DNA of 64,000 nucleotides. It comes from an uncultured Clostridia bacterium. Lineage in GTDB: Bacteria > Bacillota > Clostridia > Oscillospirales > Ruminococcaceae. Position 1 is the stretch's first letter, and every line of letters starts with the position of its first letter. Below are positions 16,518-24,940 of the stretch, in pieces. The notes under the pieces were generated by a model, which saw only the letters and a list, made by a program, of their open reading frames with translations, made no database searches and had not been told where the DNA came from. The stretch is taken from contig CANQPX010000003.1 in the NCBI GenBank assembly GCA_947625915.1, positions 1 through 64,000 on the forward strand, written 5' to 3'. The position numbers were made by a program, and so were the translations under genes.

Positions 16518-18626
16518 TCAAACTCTGAAAAGAAGATCCGCATATGTCGGGAACGGCCACATCTTTTCGGGAGCGATAGTCTCCAGTTCATCAACTACGG
16601 CTCTAAGTGACTGCATTGCAGCAAAGATAACGTCTCTGTAGTATCTTGCAGCAGGTTCGCCTTCCTCGTAATTCTTTACTTCAAGCAGTTTGCTGTCAAG
16701 AGCATCGGTAGCTTCAAGAATACTGTTTGTCAGACCGGAAGCCTTGTCAATAAGGGCTTTTTCCGCATCGAAATTAACTCCAAGCGATTTCTTTGCCACC
16801 ATTGAATCAGCAAGGCTCTTGGTGAATTCCAGTCCTGCGGGAATGATCTGCTTTCTTGCCATGTCGACCATTGTAAGAGCTTCGATATTGATGATCTTGG
16901 AATAGTTTTCAAGGAGTATCTCCTGTCTGGACTCGATCTCGGTCCTTGTAAGAACTTTGAATTCCTCAAAGATAGCAACGTTCTTATCATCTGAATAGTG
17001 CGGAACGGCGTCAACGGTGGAAACGAGGTTCGGAAGTCCTCTCTTCTTGGCTTCTTCGATCCAAGAATCATCATAACCGTTGCCGTTGAAGATGATCTGC
17101 TTGTTTTCCTTGATAGTATCGATAAGCAGCTTGTTGAGATCGGAAGAAAAATCCTTGGAATTTTCAAGCTTGTCGGCAAATTCTTTCAGAACGTGTGCAA
17201 CGATCGTGTTAAGTATCATATTTGTGCAGGCGATGGAATCCGCAGAACCGAGTGCTCTGAACTCGAACTTGTTTCCGGTGAAAGCAAAAGGCGAAGTCCT
17301 GTTTCTGTCGGTGGTATCTTTCGGGAAGTTAGGAAGTGCGTCAACGCCGATAACAAATTCCTTATCTTTGTTTGTGGTTATCATCTTTCCTGTTTCCAGA
17401 GCGTCAAGTATAGTCTGGAGCTCATCGCCGAGGAATATGGAAACTATTGCGGGAGGCGCTTCGTTTGCGCCGAGTCTGTGGTCGTTGCCCGCAGAAGCTA
17501 CTGAAAGTCTCAGCAGATCGGAATAATTGTTTACAGCTTTGATGACTGCAACAAGGAATGTAAGGAATTGAATGTTGTCCTTGGGATTTTCGCCGGGATC
17601 GAGAAGGTTCTGACCGTCATTTGTGGAAATAGACCAGTTATTGTGCTTACCCGAACCGTTTACGCCCGCGAAAGGCTTTTCGTGGAGCAGACATACCAGA
17701 CCGTGTTTGAGAGCGGTCTTTTTCATTATCTCCATGGTAAGAGCGTTCTGATCGGCAGCAACGTTTGAAGTTGCAAAAATTGGAGCAAGTTCATGCTGCG
17801 CGGGAGCAACTTCGTTATGCTTTGTCTTGGCAAGTATGCCTAATTTCCAGAGTTCTTCGTCAAGGTCTTTCATGTAAGCGAAAACTCTCTCCTTGATGTT
17901 TCCGAAATAGTGATCTTCCAGTTCCTGACCCTTGGGGGCTTTCGCACCGAAAAGCGTTCTTCCTGTAAGGATAAGATCGCGTCTCTGATCGTAAAGCTTC
18001 TTGTCAACAAGGAAATATTCCTGCTCGGGACCGACTGTTGTTGTAACTCTTGTAGCGGTAGTATTTCCGAAAAGTCTGAGTACGCGGATAGCCTGCTCGG
18101 AAACAACGTCCATCGAACGGAGCAGCGGAGTTTTCTTATCGAGGATCTCGCCTGTGTAAGAGCAGAAAGCTGTAGGAATGTACAGCGAGCCGTCCTTAAC
18201 GAAAGCGGGAGAAGTAGGATCCCAAGCGGTGTAACCTCTTGCTTCAAATGTTGCTCTCAGACCGCCCGAGGGGAAAGAAGAAGCGTCCGGTTCGCCCTTG
18301 ATGAGTTCTTTTCCGGAAAATTCCATAATAACTTTTCCATCGCTTGTAGGCGAAATGAAAGAGTCATGTTTTTCGGCTGTGATGCCTGTCATGGGGTGGA
18401 ACCAGTGAGTATAGTGGGTAGCTCCCTTTTCAACAGCCCACTCCTTCATGGAATTTGCGATAACTTCCGCAACGTCAACGTCCAGTGCAACGCCCAGTTC
18501 CTGAGTTTTCAGCAAAGACTTATACACGTTTTTCGGAAGTCTTTCTTTCATGGTCTCCTTGTTAAAAACGTTGCAGCCGAAATATTCGGGAACGCTTTTA
18601 ACTCCCTGATTTACTGTTTCTGACAT
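16518..18626 (-). CDS. glnN: Glutamine synthetase type III
   Basis: ATP-dependent amidation of glutamate to glutamine, the main ammonia-assimilation step. The 702-residue length and opening (FGCNVFNKETMKERLPKNVYK) are those of GSIII, the large dodecameric form frequent in Bacteroidetes, ruminococci and cyanobacteria. Visible motifs: THWFHPMTGITAEKHDSF, TVGPEQEYFLVD, KHNEVAPAQHELAPIF, GVNGSGKHNNWS, RLGANEAPPAIVS and RNRTSPFAFTGNKFEFR. GGGAGG ribosome site. Expression is probably controlled by the leader at 18655-18724, which includes a terminator and a hexaloop hairpin akin to the amt leader. Confidence 0.97.
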   Translation of the reverse strand: MSETVNQGVKSVPEYFGCNVFNKETMKERLPKNVYKSLLKTQELGVALDVDVAEVIANSMKEWAVEKGATHYTHWFHPMTGITAEKHDSFISPTSDGKVIMEFSGKELIKGEPDASSFPSGGLRATFEARGYTAWDPTSPAFVKDGSLYIPTAFCSYTGEILDKKTPLLRSMDVVSEQAIRVLRLFGNTTATRVTTTVGPEQEYFLVDKKLYDQRRDLILTGRTLFGAKAPKGQELEDHYFGNIKERVFAYMKDLDEELWKLGILAKTKHNEVAPAQHELAPIFATSNVAADQNALTMEIMKKTALKHGLVCLLHEKPFAGVNGSGKHNNWSISTNDGQNLLDPGENPKDNIQFLTFLVAVIKAVNNYSDLLRLSVASAGNDHRLGANEAPPAIVSIFLGDELQTILDALETGKMITTNKDKEFVIGVDALPNFPKDTTDRNRTSPFAFTGNKFEFRALGSADSIACTNMILNTIVAHVLKEFADKLENSKDFSSDLNKLLIDTIKENKQIIFNGNGYDDSWIEEAKKRGLPNLVSTVDAVPHYSDDKNVAIFEEFKVLTRTEIESRQEILLENYSKIINIEALTMVDMARKQIIPAGLEFTKSLADSMVAKKSLGVNFDAEKALIDKASGLTNSILEATDALDSKLLEVKNYEEGEPAARYYRDVIFAAMQSLRAVVDELETIAPEKMWPFPTYADLLFRV

Positions 18627-18654
18627 AATAAATTCCTCCCTTAGAAATTTGAAT

Positions 18655-18724
18655 GAAAAAAGGCGCCTTGGCAGACAGTTTACCCGTCCGTCAAAGCGTC
18701 TTTGCTTTTCAAACTTTTAACTAT
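18655..18724 (-). promoter_or_regulatory. glnN leader with terminator and hexaloop hairpin (possible ANTAR target)
   Basis: On the minus strand the leader begins near 18724. A hairpin AAAGC-AAAGAC-GCTTT (18693-18708) has a six-base loop with A at position 1 and G at 4, the ANTAR recognition pattern. It overlaps the 5' arm of a longer terminator-like stem (AGACGCTTTGACGGAC with GTCTGCCAAGGCGCCT) followed by TTTTTT at about 18655. A second hexaloop, needed for classic ANTAR sites, is not clear here. The layout resembles the amt-PII leader, where both loops are present. Confidence 0.6.
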
Positions 18725-18730
18725 GTATAC

Positions 18731-18759
18731 ATTATACAACGGTTTTTCCTGTTTGTCAA
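18731..18759 (-). promoter_or_regulatory. Promoter of glnN
   Basis: Perfect consensus on the minus strand: TTGACA (18754-18759), 17 nt, TATAAT (18731-18736). A constitutively strong promoter followed by a terminator leader fits attenuation control. Confidence 0.85.
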
Positions 18760-18966
18760 TACCCTTTTTGAAATTTTGCAAGATTTTTTTATTTTCCTGC
18801 AAAACGCACTATAATTTCCTTATTTGTGGGCTTGTTTTGTGGTAAATGTGCAATAAAATTATTTTTATATTTCATTTATTAATAAAATACACAATAATTT
18901 TACTGTCCGTTCAAAGCAAACGGAGCGTAAAAGGTTTATTTTATTGGAAAATTTTTTATAAAATTC

Positions 18967-18995
18967 TTGACAAAATATTTTAAAAATTATATAAT
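18967..18995 (+). promoter_or_regulatory. Promoter of the LRR lipoprotein gene
   Basis: Perfect TTGACA (18967-18972), 17-nt spacer, TATAAT (18990-18995). The track ORF begins inside this promoter, so its extra 22 codons are not translated. Confidence 0.85.
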
Positions 18996-19032
18996 ATTTA
19001 AAAGAATAATACTAAAAAGGAGAAATTATGCA

Positions 19033-20244
19033 ATGAAAAAGTTTATTATAGCAGCAATTTTGTCGCTTTCAATGCTTACTGCTTGCGCGGATACGGAAAC
19101 AGCCGAAGTTCCCGAAACTTCTGCCGAAGTCACCACCGCAAGCCAATCTGAAACAGAAAAAACCGCCGAGGAAACAGCTGCAGCAGAGGAAACAATTACC
19201 ACCGAGGAAACCACAACTTCCAAAGAAACAACCACTGCCGAAAATGTCGATCATATTATTATACAAGGTGTGGAATATTCCACAAGTCTTACCGAGCTTG
19301 ATCTATTTAAAAAAAATTTGACTAATGAAGATATTAAAGACCTTGATAAAATGACTAATTTAACACATTTAGACTTGAGTTCTAACCAAATCAGCGATAT
19401 AAGTCCGTTAAAAGATCTGACTAATTTAACATATCTGAGATTGAATAACGATAAGATCAGTGACATAGAGCCGTTAAAGGATCTGATCAATTTAACGTAT
19501 CTGGACTTGTGTACCAATCAGATCAGTGATTTAAGCCCGTTAGCCGAGCTGACTAATTTAAAAGAATTGTTATTGGAGTACAACCGGATCAGCAATATAG
19601 ATCCGTTAAAAAATTTGACTAATTTAGAAGAATTATGGTTGTTTAAAAATCAGATCAGCGATATAAGCCCGTTATCCGGTCTGACTAATTTAACAGAATT
19701 GCATTTTGGTCAAAATCAGATCAGTGATATCAGTCCGTTAGCTGATCTGCCTAATTTAACAAGATTGTTATTGGAGTACAACCAGATCAGCGACATAAGT
19801 CCGTTAGCTGATCTGCCTAATTTAACGGATCTGAGATTAGATAAAAATCATATCAGCGATATAAGTCCGTTAGCTGATCTGAATAGTTTAACAGATCTGA
19901 AAATGAAAAACAATCAGATCAGTGATATAAGTCCGTTAGCTGATTTGGCTAATTTAACATATTTGAGATTGGATAACAATCAGATCAGTGATATAGACCC
20001 ATTAGCTGATTTGACTAATTTAACATATTTGAACTTGGGCGACAATAAGATCAGCGATATAAGTTCGTTAAAGGATATGACTGATCTAACAGATTTGGAC
20101 TTGGGTGGAAATCAGATCAGCGATATAAGCCCGTTAAAGGATCTGACTAATTTAACATATCTGGTTTTGAAAGAAAATCAGATAAGCAATAATGATATTG
20201 CAGAATTAATTAAGTCATTTCCAGATGGTACAATAATTTTTTAA
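19033..20244 (+). CDS. Leucine-rich-repeat lipoprotein (internalin-like LRR)
   Basis: About 403 residues. A lipoprotein signal (MKKFIIAAILSLSMLTAC, lipobox LTAC) is followed by a 60-residue Thr/Glu-rich linker, then about 13 repeats of 22 residues of the pattern LTNLTYLxLxxNQISDISPLAD, the LRR class of internalins and many gut Firmicutes surface proteins, and a short cap. Expected on the outer face of the membrane, with the linker reaching through the wall; LRRs usually bind protein or glycan partners. AAGGAG ribosome site about 11 nt upstream. Monocistronic with its own promoter and terminator. The partner is unknown. Confidence 0.88.
   Translation: MKKFIIAAILSLSMLTACADTETAEVPETSAEVTTASQSETEKTAEETAAAEETITTEETTTSKETTTAENVDHIIIQGVEYSTSLTELDLFKKNLTNEDIKDLDKMTNLTHLDLSSNQISDISPLKDLTNLTYLRLNNDKISDIEPLKDLINLTYLDLCTNQISDLSPLAELTNLKELLLEYNRISNIDPLKNLTNLEELWLFKNQISDISPLSGLTNLTELHFGQNQISDISPLADLPNLTRLLLEYNQISDISPLADLPNLTDLRLDKNHISDISPLADLNSLTDLKMKNNQISDISPLADLANLTYLRLDNNQISDIDPLADLTNLTYLNLGDNKISDISSLKDMTDLTDLDLGGNQISDISPLKDLTNLTYLVLKENQISNNDIAELIKSFPDGTIIF
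19351..20208 (+). repeat. Tandem 66-nt coding repeats (LRR array)
   Basis: Thirteen units of 66 nt, each coding one 22-residue LRR. Several neighbours are nearly identical at DNA level (for example units with ISDISPLAD), so copy number may vary by slippage or recombination. Confidence 0.88.
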
Positions 20245-20271
20245 ATGATCTTTTCTGACAGGTTCTTAATA

Positions 20272-20305
20272 AAAACAGCGAGGGGAAATTTCCTCTCGCT
20301 GTTTT
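20272..20305. terminator. Bidirectional terminator between LRR and MBL genes
   Basis: AAAACAGCGAGG pairs with CCTCTCGCTGTTTT with one bulge; A run on one side and T run on the other fit both converging genes. Confidence 0.8.
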
Positions 20306-20324
20306 GTTATGTTTCCTTACAATT

Positions 20325-21011
20325 TTACTTATCGCACAAAAATCCCGCAAAACCGAAATCATAGAGAACAACTTCCTTGTTCCCGAAAACTTTTTCAGGT
20401 TTGCCCTCAGCTTTTCCTGCAAGGATATCCTTTGCCGCGTCGATAAGCTTGGGGATAAGTTCCTTTGAAACGTTAAGAGAACCGTGGGACGGATATACTT
20501 TTTCAAATTCGTCCGACATATCCCACAATCTTTCAAGGCTCATTATGTAAGCGTGCATTTCTCTTTGGTCGCCGAACATGAAAATTTTTCCGTCCTGTAT
20601 CGGGTCGCCGCTAAATATCATCCACGAGTCAATGTCAAATACCGCAATACTTCCCGGAGTATGTCCCGGCATAGCGATTATTTTGAGCGGTCTGCCGCCG
20701 AGGTCGATAGTATCGCCGTCCCACACGGGTATGACCTTGCCGCTGCCGCCGTTGTGGAAATAATTAGGGCATTCCGACGGGTTCATATAGAACTCCTCAA
20801 ACCGGGAATTACTTCCGATATGATCCATATCCGCATGAGTATTGAGCAACGATATAGGCAGCTTAGTAAACTTTTGCGCAAGATCCTTAGCGTTTTTTGT
20901 TGTCATTCCGCTGTCTATCAGCAGTGCGCGCTCCATTCCTTCCAACAGGAAAAAGCGGACGGTACCTTCTTCAAATGACCATGTATGCTCATTGATCTGT
21001 ATAGTTTCCAT
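20325..21011 (-). CDS. Metallo-beta-lactamase-fold hydrolase
   Basis: 228 residues from METIQINE. The metal-binding set is visible: THADMDHIG (a variant of HxHxDH with Asp as third position), MPGHTPGS with the next His, SGDPIQDG with Asp, and PSHG with the last His. Many such single-domain MBL proteins are thioesterases, glyoxalase-II-like or lactonase-like enzymes; the substrate cannot be inferred. GAGGT ribosome site chooses this start over the TTG used in the track. Own promoter. Confidence 0.85.
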   Translation of the reverse strand: METIQINEHTWSFEEGTVRFFLLEGMERALLIDSGMTTKNAKDLAQKFTKLPISLLNTHADMDHIGSNSRFEEFYMNPSECPNYFHNGGSGKVIPVWDGDTIDLGGRPLKIIAMPGHTPGSIAVFDIDSWMIFSGDPIQDGKIFMFGDQREMHAYIMSLERLWDMSDEFEKVYPSHGSLNVSKELIPKLIDAAKDILAGKAEGKPEKVFGNKEVVLYDFGFAGFLCDK

Positions 21012-21043
21012 AACATTACCTCGATACAAATTATTTTATAATC

Positions 21044-21072
21044 ATTTTACCATATTTTCTGCTTAAAAGCAA
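21044..21072 (-). promoter_or_regulatory. Promoter of the MBL hydrolase gene
   Basis: On the minus strand TTGCTT (21067-21072), 17-nt spacer, TAAAAT (21044-21049). Confidence 0.55.
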
Positions 21073-21124
21073 TACATTTATTTATATTTTTTCTGAATTT
21101 TATGTCCGAAACTGATTTTACATA

Positions 21125-21538
21125 TTATTGAAACAGCTGTAACAACTCCTCGGGAGAATATAATTTAATACCAAAATTTACAAAATCTTTTTTATTTCTT
21201 GTAACGATACCGTCGCAGCGATTATTTTTTGCACAAACCGCCATCAGACAATCTTCAAAATCCTTTGCGTGTAATTCTAACGCTGTTTTAACATCATCAT
21301 TTGTAATTACAAGAATATCAACAATATCAAGAATAGCTGTTACAAGTCTATATGTTTCATCTATATCCGAAAGCGTCCTGCGAGTTATGTAAAAAATATC
21401 TGTAATAGATGAAGTTGTAGTAAAACCTTGAATATCCTTATTCCTGCAAAGTGTCAGGACAGCTCCGGAATTGTCATAAAATTCTTCTCTTCCGATAAGA
21501 ACGTCCAGCAAAATATTAGTGTCGATCATCAATCGCAT
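21125..21538 (-). CDS. PIN-domain toxin (VapC type)
   Basis: 137 residues. The PIN fold acidic residues are seen in MIDTNILLDVL (first Asp), TTSSITDIFYI (Glu/Asp region), DFEDCLMAVCA (Asp pair) and DGIVTRNKKDF (last Asp). Such proteins are Mg-dependent RNases, most often the toxin of a toxin-antitoxin pair. It overlaps the 3' end of the preceding Phd-like gene by 23 nt, as expected for such a pair. Confidence 0.88.
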   Translation of the reverse strand: MRLMIDTNILLDVLIGREEFYDNSGAVLTLCRNKDIQGFTTTSSITDIFYITRRTLSDIDETYRLVTAILDIVDILVITNDDVKTALELHAKDFEDCLMAVCAKNNRCDGIVTRNKKDFVNFGIKLYSPEELLQLFQ

Positions 21539-21749
21539 ATTTTTTTAACCTTTCTTCACGCAAAGAATGACGATCTGTATCGGCAGGAACTTTGCCTTTA
21601 AGTGCGCCCGATATTATTGATACAGGGTCATTAGGATCACATAATTTTGCAATGACCTTCCCGTTAACGGTTATCATAATATCTTCTGTTTTAACAAGAT
21701 CAAGATATTTCTTGAAGTTCACTTCAAATTCTGTAGAAGTGACCTGCAT
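21516..21749 (-). CDS. Phd/YefM-like antitoxin
   Basis: 77 residues from MQVTSTEFEVNFKKYLDLV, with the N-terminal DNA-binding fold of Phd/YefM antitoxins (TSTEFEVNFKKYLDLVKTEDIMITVNGKVIAKL) and a charged C-terminal tail for toxin binding. AAGGAG ribosome site 7 nt from the chosen ATG. First gene of the two-gene unit; its promoter is TTGACA-18-TATAAT at 21799-21828. Confidence 0.82.
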   Translation of the reverse strand: MQVTSTEFEVNFKKYLDLVKTEDIMITVNGKVIAKLCDPNDPVSIISGALKGKVPADTDRHSLREERLKKYAIDDRH

Positions 21750-21798
21750 AAGATCATCTCCTTTTAACAAAATGCCGTAAGCGTTTATTTCTGTTAAT

Positions 21799-21828
21799 AT
21801 TATAGCATAGTATGGCTTTGTTTGTCAA
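21799..21828 (-). promoter_or_regulatory. Promoter of the Phd/PIN toxin-antitoxin operon
   Basis: On the minus strand TTGACA (21823-21828), 18-nt spacer, TATAAT (21799-21804). Confidence 0.65.
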
Positions 21829-21855
21829 TCTATATACACATTTTTCAGTAAACGA

Positions 21856-21884
21856 AAACAGACCCGCAAACTGCGGATCTGTTT
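21856..21884 (-). terminator. Terminator of the gatCAB-aspS operon
   Basis: AACAGATCCGCA pairs with TGCGGGTCTGTT on the minus strand, followed by TTCGTTT, directly after the aspS stop at 21890. Confidence 0.7.
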
Positions 21885-21889
21885 ATGTT

Positions 21890-23206
21890 TTACGGAATAA
21901 GCCTGTTCAGATCCCTTGGGAACATCGAAGCCTGACGGACATTCTGCTGTCCCAGAAGTTTCATTACCAGACGTTCCAGTCCTATGCCGAGTCCTCCGTG
22001 AGGCGGCAGACCGTACTTATGAACTTCAAGATATGACTTGAAATCTTCGGGATCAAGTCCCTGTGCTTTCATTTTTTCGATCTGTTCCTCATAGTTGTGG
22101 ATACGCTGTCCGCCCGTTGTAATTTCAAGTCCCCTGAACAGAAGATCGAACTTGCAGGCAGTTCTCGGATCGTCCTTATCGTTCATAGCATAGAACGGCG
22201 GTTTTGACGACGGGAAATTTGTTACAAAGATAAACTCCGTGCCATAATTTTCCTTTGCATAGTTACAGAGGAAAACTTCATCTTCCGGTTCAAGATCGAA
22301 CTTGTTTTTCGCCTTTGAACCTTTGATTATCGCAACGGCGTCCTCGAATTTTACCGCAGGTATCTCCCCCACTTCGGGAATATCCGCGCCGAGGATATTT
22401 ATCTCATGTTGATAATTTTCTTTAAGGTACTTCATAAGGTAACGGAGCATTGCCGTTTCCATGTTCATGACATCGTACATATCCTTGATGAAGCCCATTT
22501 CAAAGTCAAGACCGATGTATTCGTTAAGGTGGCGGGAAGTTGCATGACGTTCCGCACGGTAAACGGGCGCTATCTCAAAAACTCTGTCGAAGAACGCTAC
22601 CGCCGTTTGCTTGTAGAACTGGGGCGACTGGTTCAGGAACGCGTCTTTCTGGAAATAGTCCAGATGGAAAATGTTCGCGCCGCCTTCCGCGCCCTGCGCA
22701 ACTATTTTCGGAGTGTGTATCTCGGTGAAGCGGTTATCCAGCATAAATTTGCGGAAACCTTCCACAACTCCCTCCTGAAACTTGAAAACAGCTCTTTCGT
22801 AAGGATTGCGCAGCGCAACGCTTCTGTTATCAAGATTTATCTCCAGTGAGCAGCCGAGACGTCTCTTTGAAACGTGCAGCGGGTAATCCGCCGACGGCTT
22901 GGACATAAGTTCAATTGTTTTAAGAGTAAGCTCTATGCCGTTTCTTGCTCTTTCTTCCTTTTTCACAATAGCCGTTACCTTTACATAGCAGCCCTCGCGG
23001 ATATCGTCAATGGGATCTCTACATTCATCGGCACTGTATACCGATTGCACAACGTATCTTGCCGTTCTCAGTGAAATGAAGGCAAAACCGCTCATCTGCT
23101 TTACGCTGTGTACACAGGCGTAAAGAGTGATAGTTTCCCCTACTTTTGAAAGAGCATCTTCAAGATCAAATTCTTCAAGCAGGTCTGTTCCGCCAACTTT
23201 TATCAT
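21890..23206 (-). CDS. aspS: Non-discriminating-type aspartyl-tRNA synthetase (AspRS, archaeal-like)
   Basis: About 438 residues, much shorter than the 590-residue bacterial AspRS, with an N-terminal OB-fold anticodon domain (about 1-110) directly joined to the class II core and no GAD insertion. Motif 2 region RVFEIAPVYRAERHATSRHLNEYIGLDFEMG and motif 3 GLPPHGGLGIGLERLVMKLLG are clear. This AspRS2 type charges both tRNA-Asp and tRNA-Asn in many organisms. Lying with gatC, gatA and gatB, it very probably supplies Asp-tRNA(Asn) for transamidation. The start is uncertain among three close codons (23218, 23215, 23206); the last best fits AAAGG spacing. Confidence 0.92.
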   Translation of the reverse strand: MIKVGGTDLLEEFDLEDALSKVGETITLYACVHSVKQMSGFAFISLRTARYVVQSVYSADECRDPIDDIREGCYVKVTAIVKKEERARNGIELTLKTIELMSKPSADYPLHVSKRRLGCSLEINLDNRSVALRNPYERAVFKFQEGVVEGFRKFMLDNRFTEIHTPKIVAQGAEGGANIFHLDYFQKDAFLNQSPQFYKQTAVAFFDRVFEIAPVYRAERHATSRHLNEYIGLDFEMGFIKDMYDVMNMETAMLRYLMKYLKENYQHEINILGADIPEVGEIPAVKFEDAVAIIKGSKAKNKFDLEPEDEVFLCNYAKENYGTEFIFVTNFPSSKPPFYAMNDKDDPRTACKFDLLFRGLEITTGGQRIHNYEEQIEKMKAQGLDPEDFKSYLEVHKYGLPPHGGLGIGLERLVMKLLGQQNVRQASMFPRDLNRLIP

Positions 23207-23245
23207 TCCGATCATCAACCTTTCGTTAAAAATTGGACTGCCGCA

Positions 23246-23458
23246 TTATTCCTCGTCACCGCAGCATTCATCACAGCAGTGATCTTCATCATCACTGTAT
23301 GCAAAGTCGCTGAGAAGATTTGAAACGGAAACGCAGAGCAGTGCCATGATAAGACTTCCGACCTTTTTCTTTTCACTGAAAAGGCTTATGATCGAGAACG
23401 CGATGCTTGCCGCAGTAAGACCTATCCTTGAATATCTGATAACTTCTTTTGTATCCAT
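23246..23458 (-). CDS. Small membrane protein with acidic Cys/His tail
   Basis: 70 residues: a basic N terminus, two short hydrophobic stretches (about 13-26 and 34-48) and an acidic C terminus DDEDHCCDECCGDEE that looks able to bind metal. Strong GGAGGG ribosome site. It lies between gatB and aspS in the same operon with 18-nt and about 40-nt gaps, so it is expressed with the tRNA amidation genes, though no functional tie is known. I do not recognise a family. Confidence 0.7.
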   Translation of the reverse strand: MDTKEVIRYSRIGLTAASIAFSIISLFSEKKKVGSLIMALLCVSVSNLLSDFAYSDDEDHCCDECCGDEE

Positions 23459-23476
23459 AGTTTAAACCCTCCGTAA

Positions 23477-24922
23477 TTATAATGATTTCAGCTTCTTTTC
23501 AAGCTCTTCTTTTATGACCTTGGGAGTGCATACGCCTTTAAGTTCTTTCGTACACTGTCCCATAAGGAACCCGAACACTTTCCGGTCGCCGCCCGTATAC
23601 TGAGCAACGGCTTTTTCGTTTGCCGCAAGGACTTTTTCGATAACTTCCGCAACTTTTCCCGTATCGTTGGAAATGAGCAGTCCTTCGGCTTTTGCGATCT
23701 CCTCGGGATCGCCGCCCTTTTCGCACATTGTACGGAAAACGCTTTTTGCGTCGTTCTTGGAAACTTTATCGGTATCCGCCATTTCAACGAGCTTTGCAAA
23801 CTGCTCTGCGGTGAAAGGCAGATCTTCAAGGGAAACTTCGCCCAGATTTATGCGGCGCATCATTTCGCCTATGAGGAAATTGCATACCGATTTAGGATTA
23901 TTATACGCCTTTACGGCTGCATCGAAAAAGTCGGAAAGTATCTTCTGATTTACTATTATCTTTGCGTCCGTTTCGTTAAGACCGTTTTTCAGATATCTTT
24001 CAAGACGTTCGTAAGGCATTTCGGGGAGTTTTGCGCGGATAGCGTCCAGATCCTCGTCCGTGAAATTCACCTGCAAAATGTCAGGCTCGGGGAAATAGCG
24101 GTAGTCGTGAGCGTCTTCCTTGGAACGCATTGACTTTGTTTCTCCCCTGTTGTCATCGAAACGTCTTGTTTCCTGAACAACGCGCTTGCCCATGTCCAGA
24201 AGTTTTCCCTGACGGTATATCTCAAAATCTATCGCTCTTCCGATAGCCTTGATAGAGTTAAGATTCTTTATCTCGGCTCTTGTGCCGAACTCGGTATCGG
24301 TAGGCTTCATTATGGAAATATTTACATCGCATCGCAGCGAGCCCTGTTCCATTTTACAGTCGCACACTCCCGCATACTGGAGCAGCAGGGAAATTTTCTC
24401 AACGAACGCCTTTGCTTCTTCGGCAGAACCGATGTCAGGCTCTGTAACTATTTCGATAAGAGGTATTCCGCAGCGGTTATAGTCCGCAAGAGAAACGCCG
24501 TTAAGGTCGTCGTGGATAAGTTTTCCCGCGTCCTCTTCGAGGTGGATACGGTTTATGCGGATATTTTTTTTCTTTTTCTCACCGTTTTCCTCATACTCAA
24601 TAGGAACAAGTCCGTTTATGCAGAGCGGAAGATTGAGCTGTGATATCTGATAAGCTTTCGGAAGATCGGGATAGAAGTAGTTCTTTCTGTCGAACACGGA
24701 GAACTTATTTATCCCGCAGCCGAGGGCAAAGCCGGCTTTTACCGCATATTCGACAGCAGTCTGATTGATAATAGGGAGAGTTCCCGGCATACCGGAGCAT
24801 ACCGGACAGCAGCGGGTGTTCTTGTCGCCGCCGAATTCTGCCGAACAGGTACAGAATACCTTTGACTTTGTAAGAAGTTCGGCGTGTATTTCAAGACCGA
24901 TAACAGGTATATATGCAGACAT
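23477..24922 (-). CDS. gatB: Asp/Glu-tRNA(Asn/Gln) amidotransferase subunit B
   Basis: Subunit of GatCAB that phosphorylates the Asp or Glu on mischarged tRNA and receives ammonia from GatA. 481 residues. Hallmarks: IGLEIHAELLTKSKVFC, CPVCSGMPGTLPIIN, FDRKNYFYPDLPKAYQISQ, NRIHLEEDAGKLIHD and the C-terminal YqeY-like helical domain from about 330 on. The Cys set CTCS...CCPVC suggests a zinc site. GGGGAG ribosome site; 19 nt after gatA. Confidence 0.96.
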   Translation of the reverse strand: MSAYIPVIGLEIHAELLTKSKVFCTCSAEFGGDKNTRCCPVCSGMPGTLPIINQTAVEYAVKAGFALGCGINKFSVFDRKNYFYPDLPKAYQISQLNLPLCINGLVPIEYEENGEKKKKNIRINRIHLEEDAGKLIHDDLNGVSLADYNRCGIPLIEIVTEPDIGSAEEAKAFVEKISLLLQYAGVCDCKMEQGSLRCDVNISIMKPTDTEFGTRAEIKNLNSIKAIGRAIDFEIYRQGKLLDMGKRVVQETRRFDDNRGETKSMRSKEDAHDYRYFPEPDILQVNFTDEDLDAIRAKLPEMPYERLERYLKNGLNETDAKIIVNQKILSDFFDAAVKAYNNPKSVCNFLIGEMMRRINLGEVSLEDLPFTAEQFAKLVEMADTDKVSKNDAKSVFRTMCEKGGDPEEIAKAEGLLISNDTGKVAEVIEKVLAANEKAVAQYTGGDRKVFGFLMGQCTKELKGVCTPKVIKEELEKKLKSL

Positions 24923-24940
24923 ATTCAGACTCCCCTTTCC

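Noticed and set aside
19351-20208. Regular 66-nt repeats that could suggest a CRISPR-like or satellite array
   Set aside because: They are in frame and encode 22-residue LRRs; there are no unique spacers and no cas genes.
20325-21011. MBL hydrolase thought to have lost a metal ligand (THADMDH instead of HxHxDH)
   Set aside because: The Asp-for-His variant is a recurring form in MBL-fold subfamilies and the other ligands are intact, so it is not evidence of inactivation.
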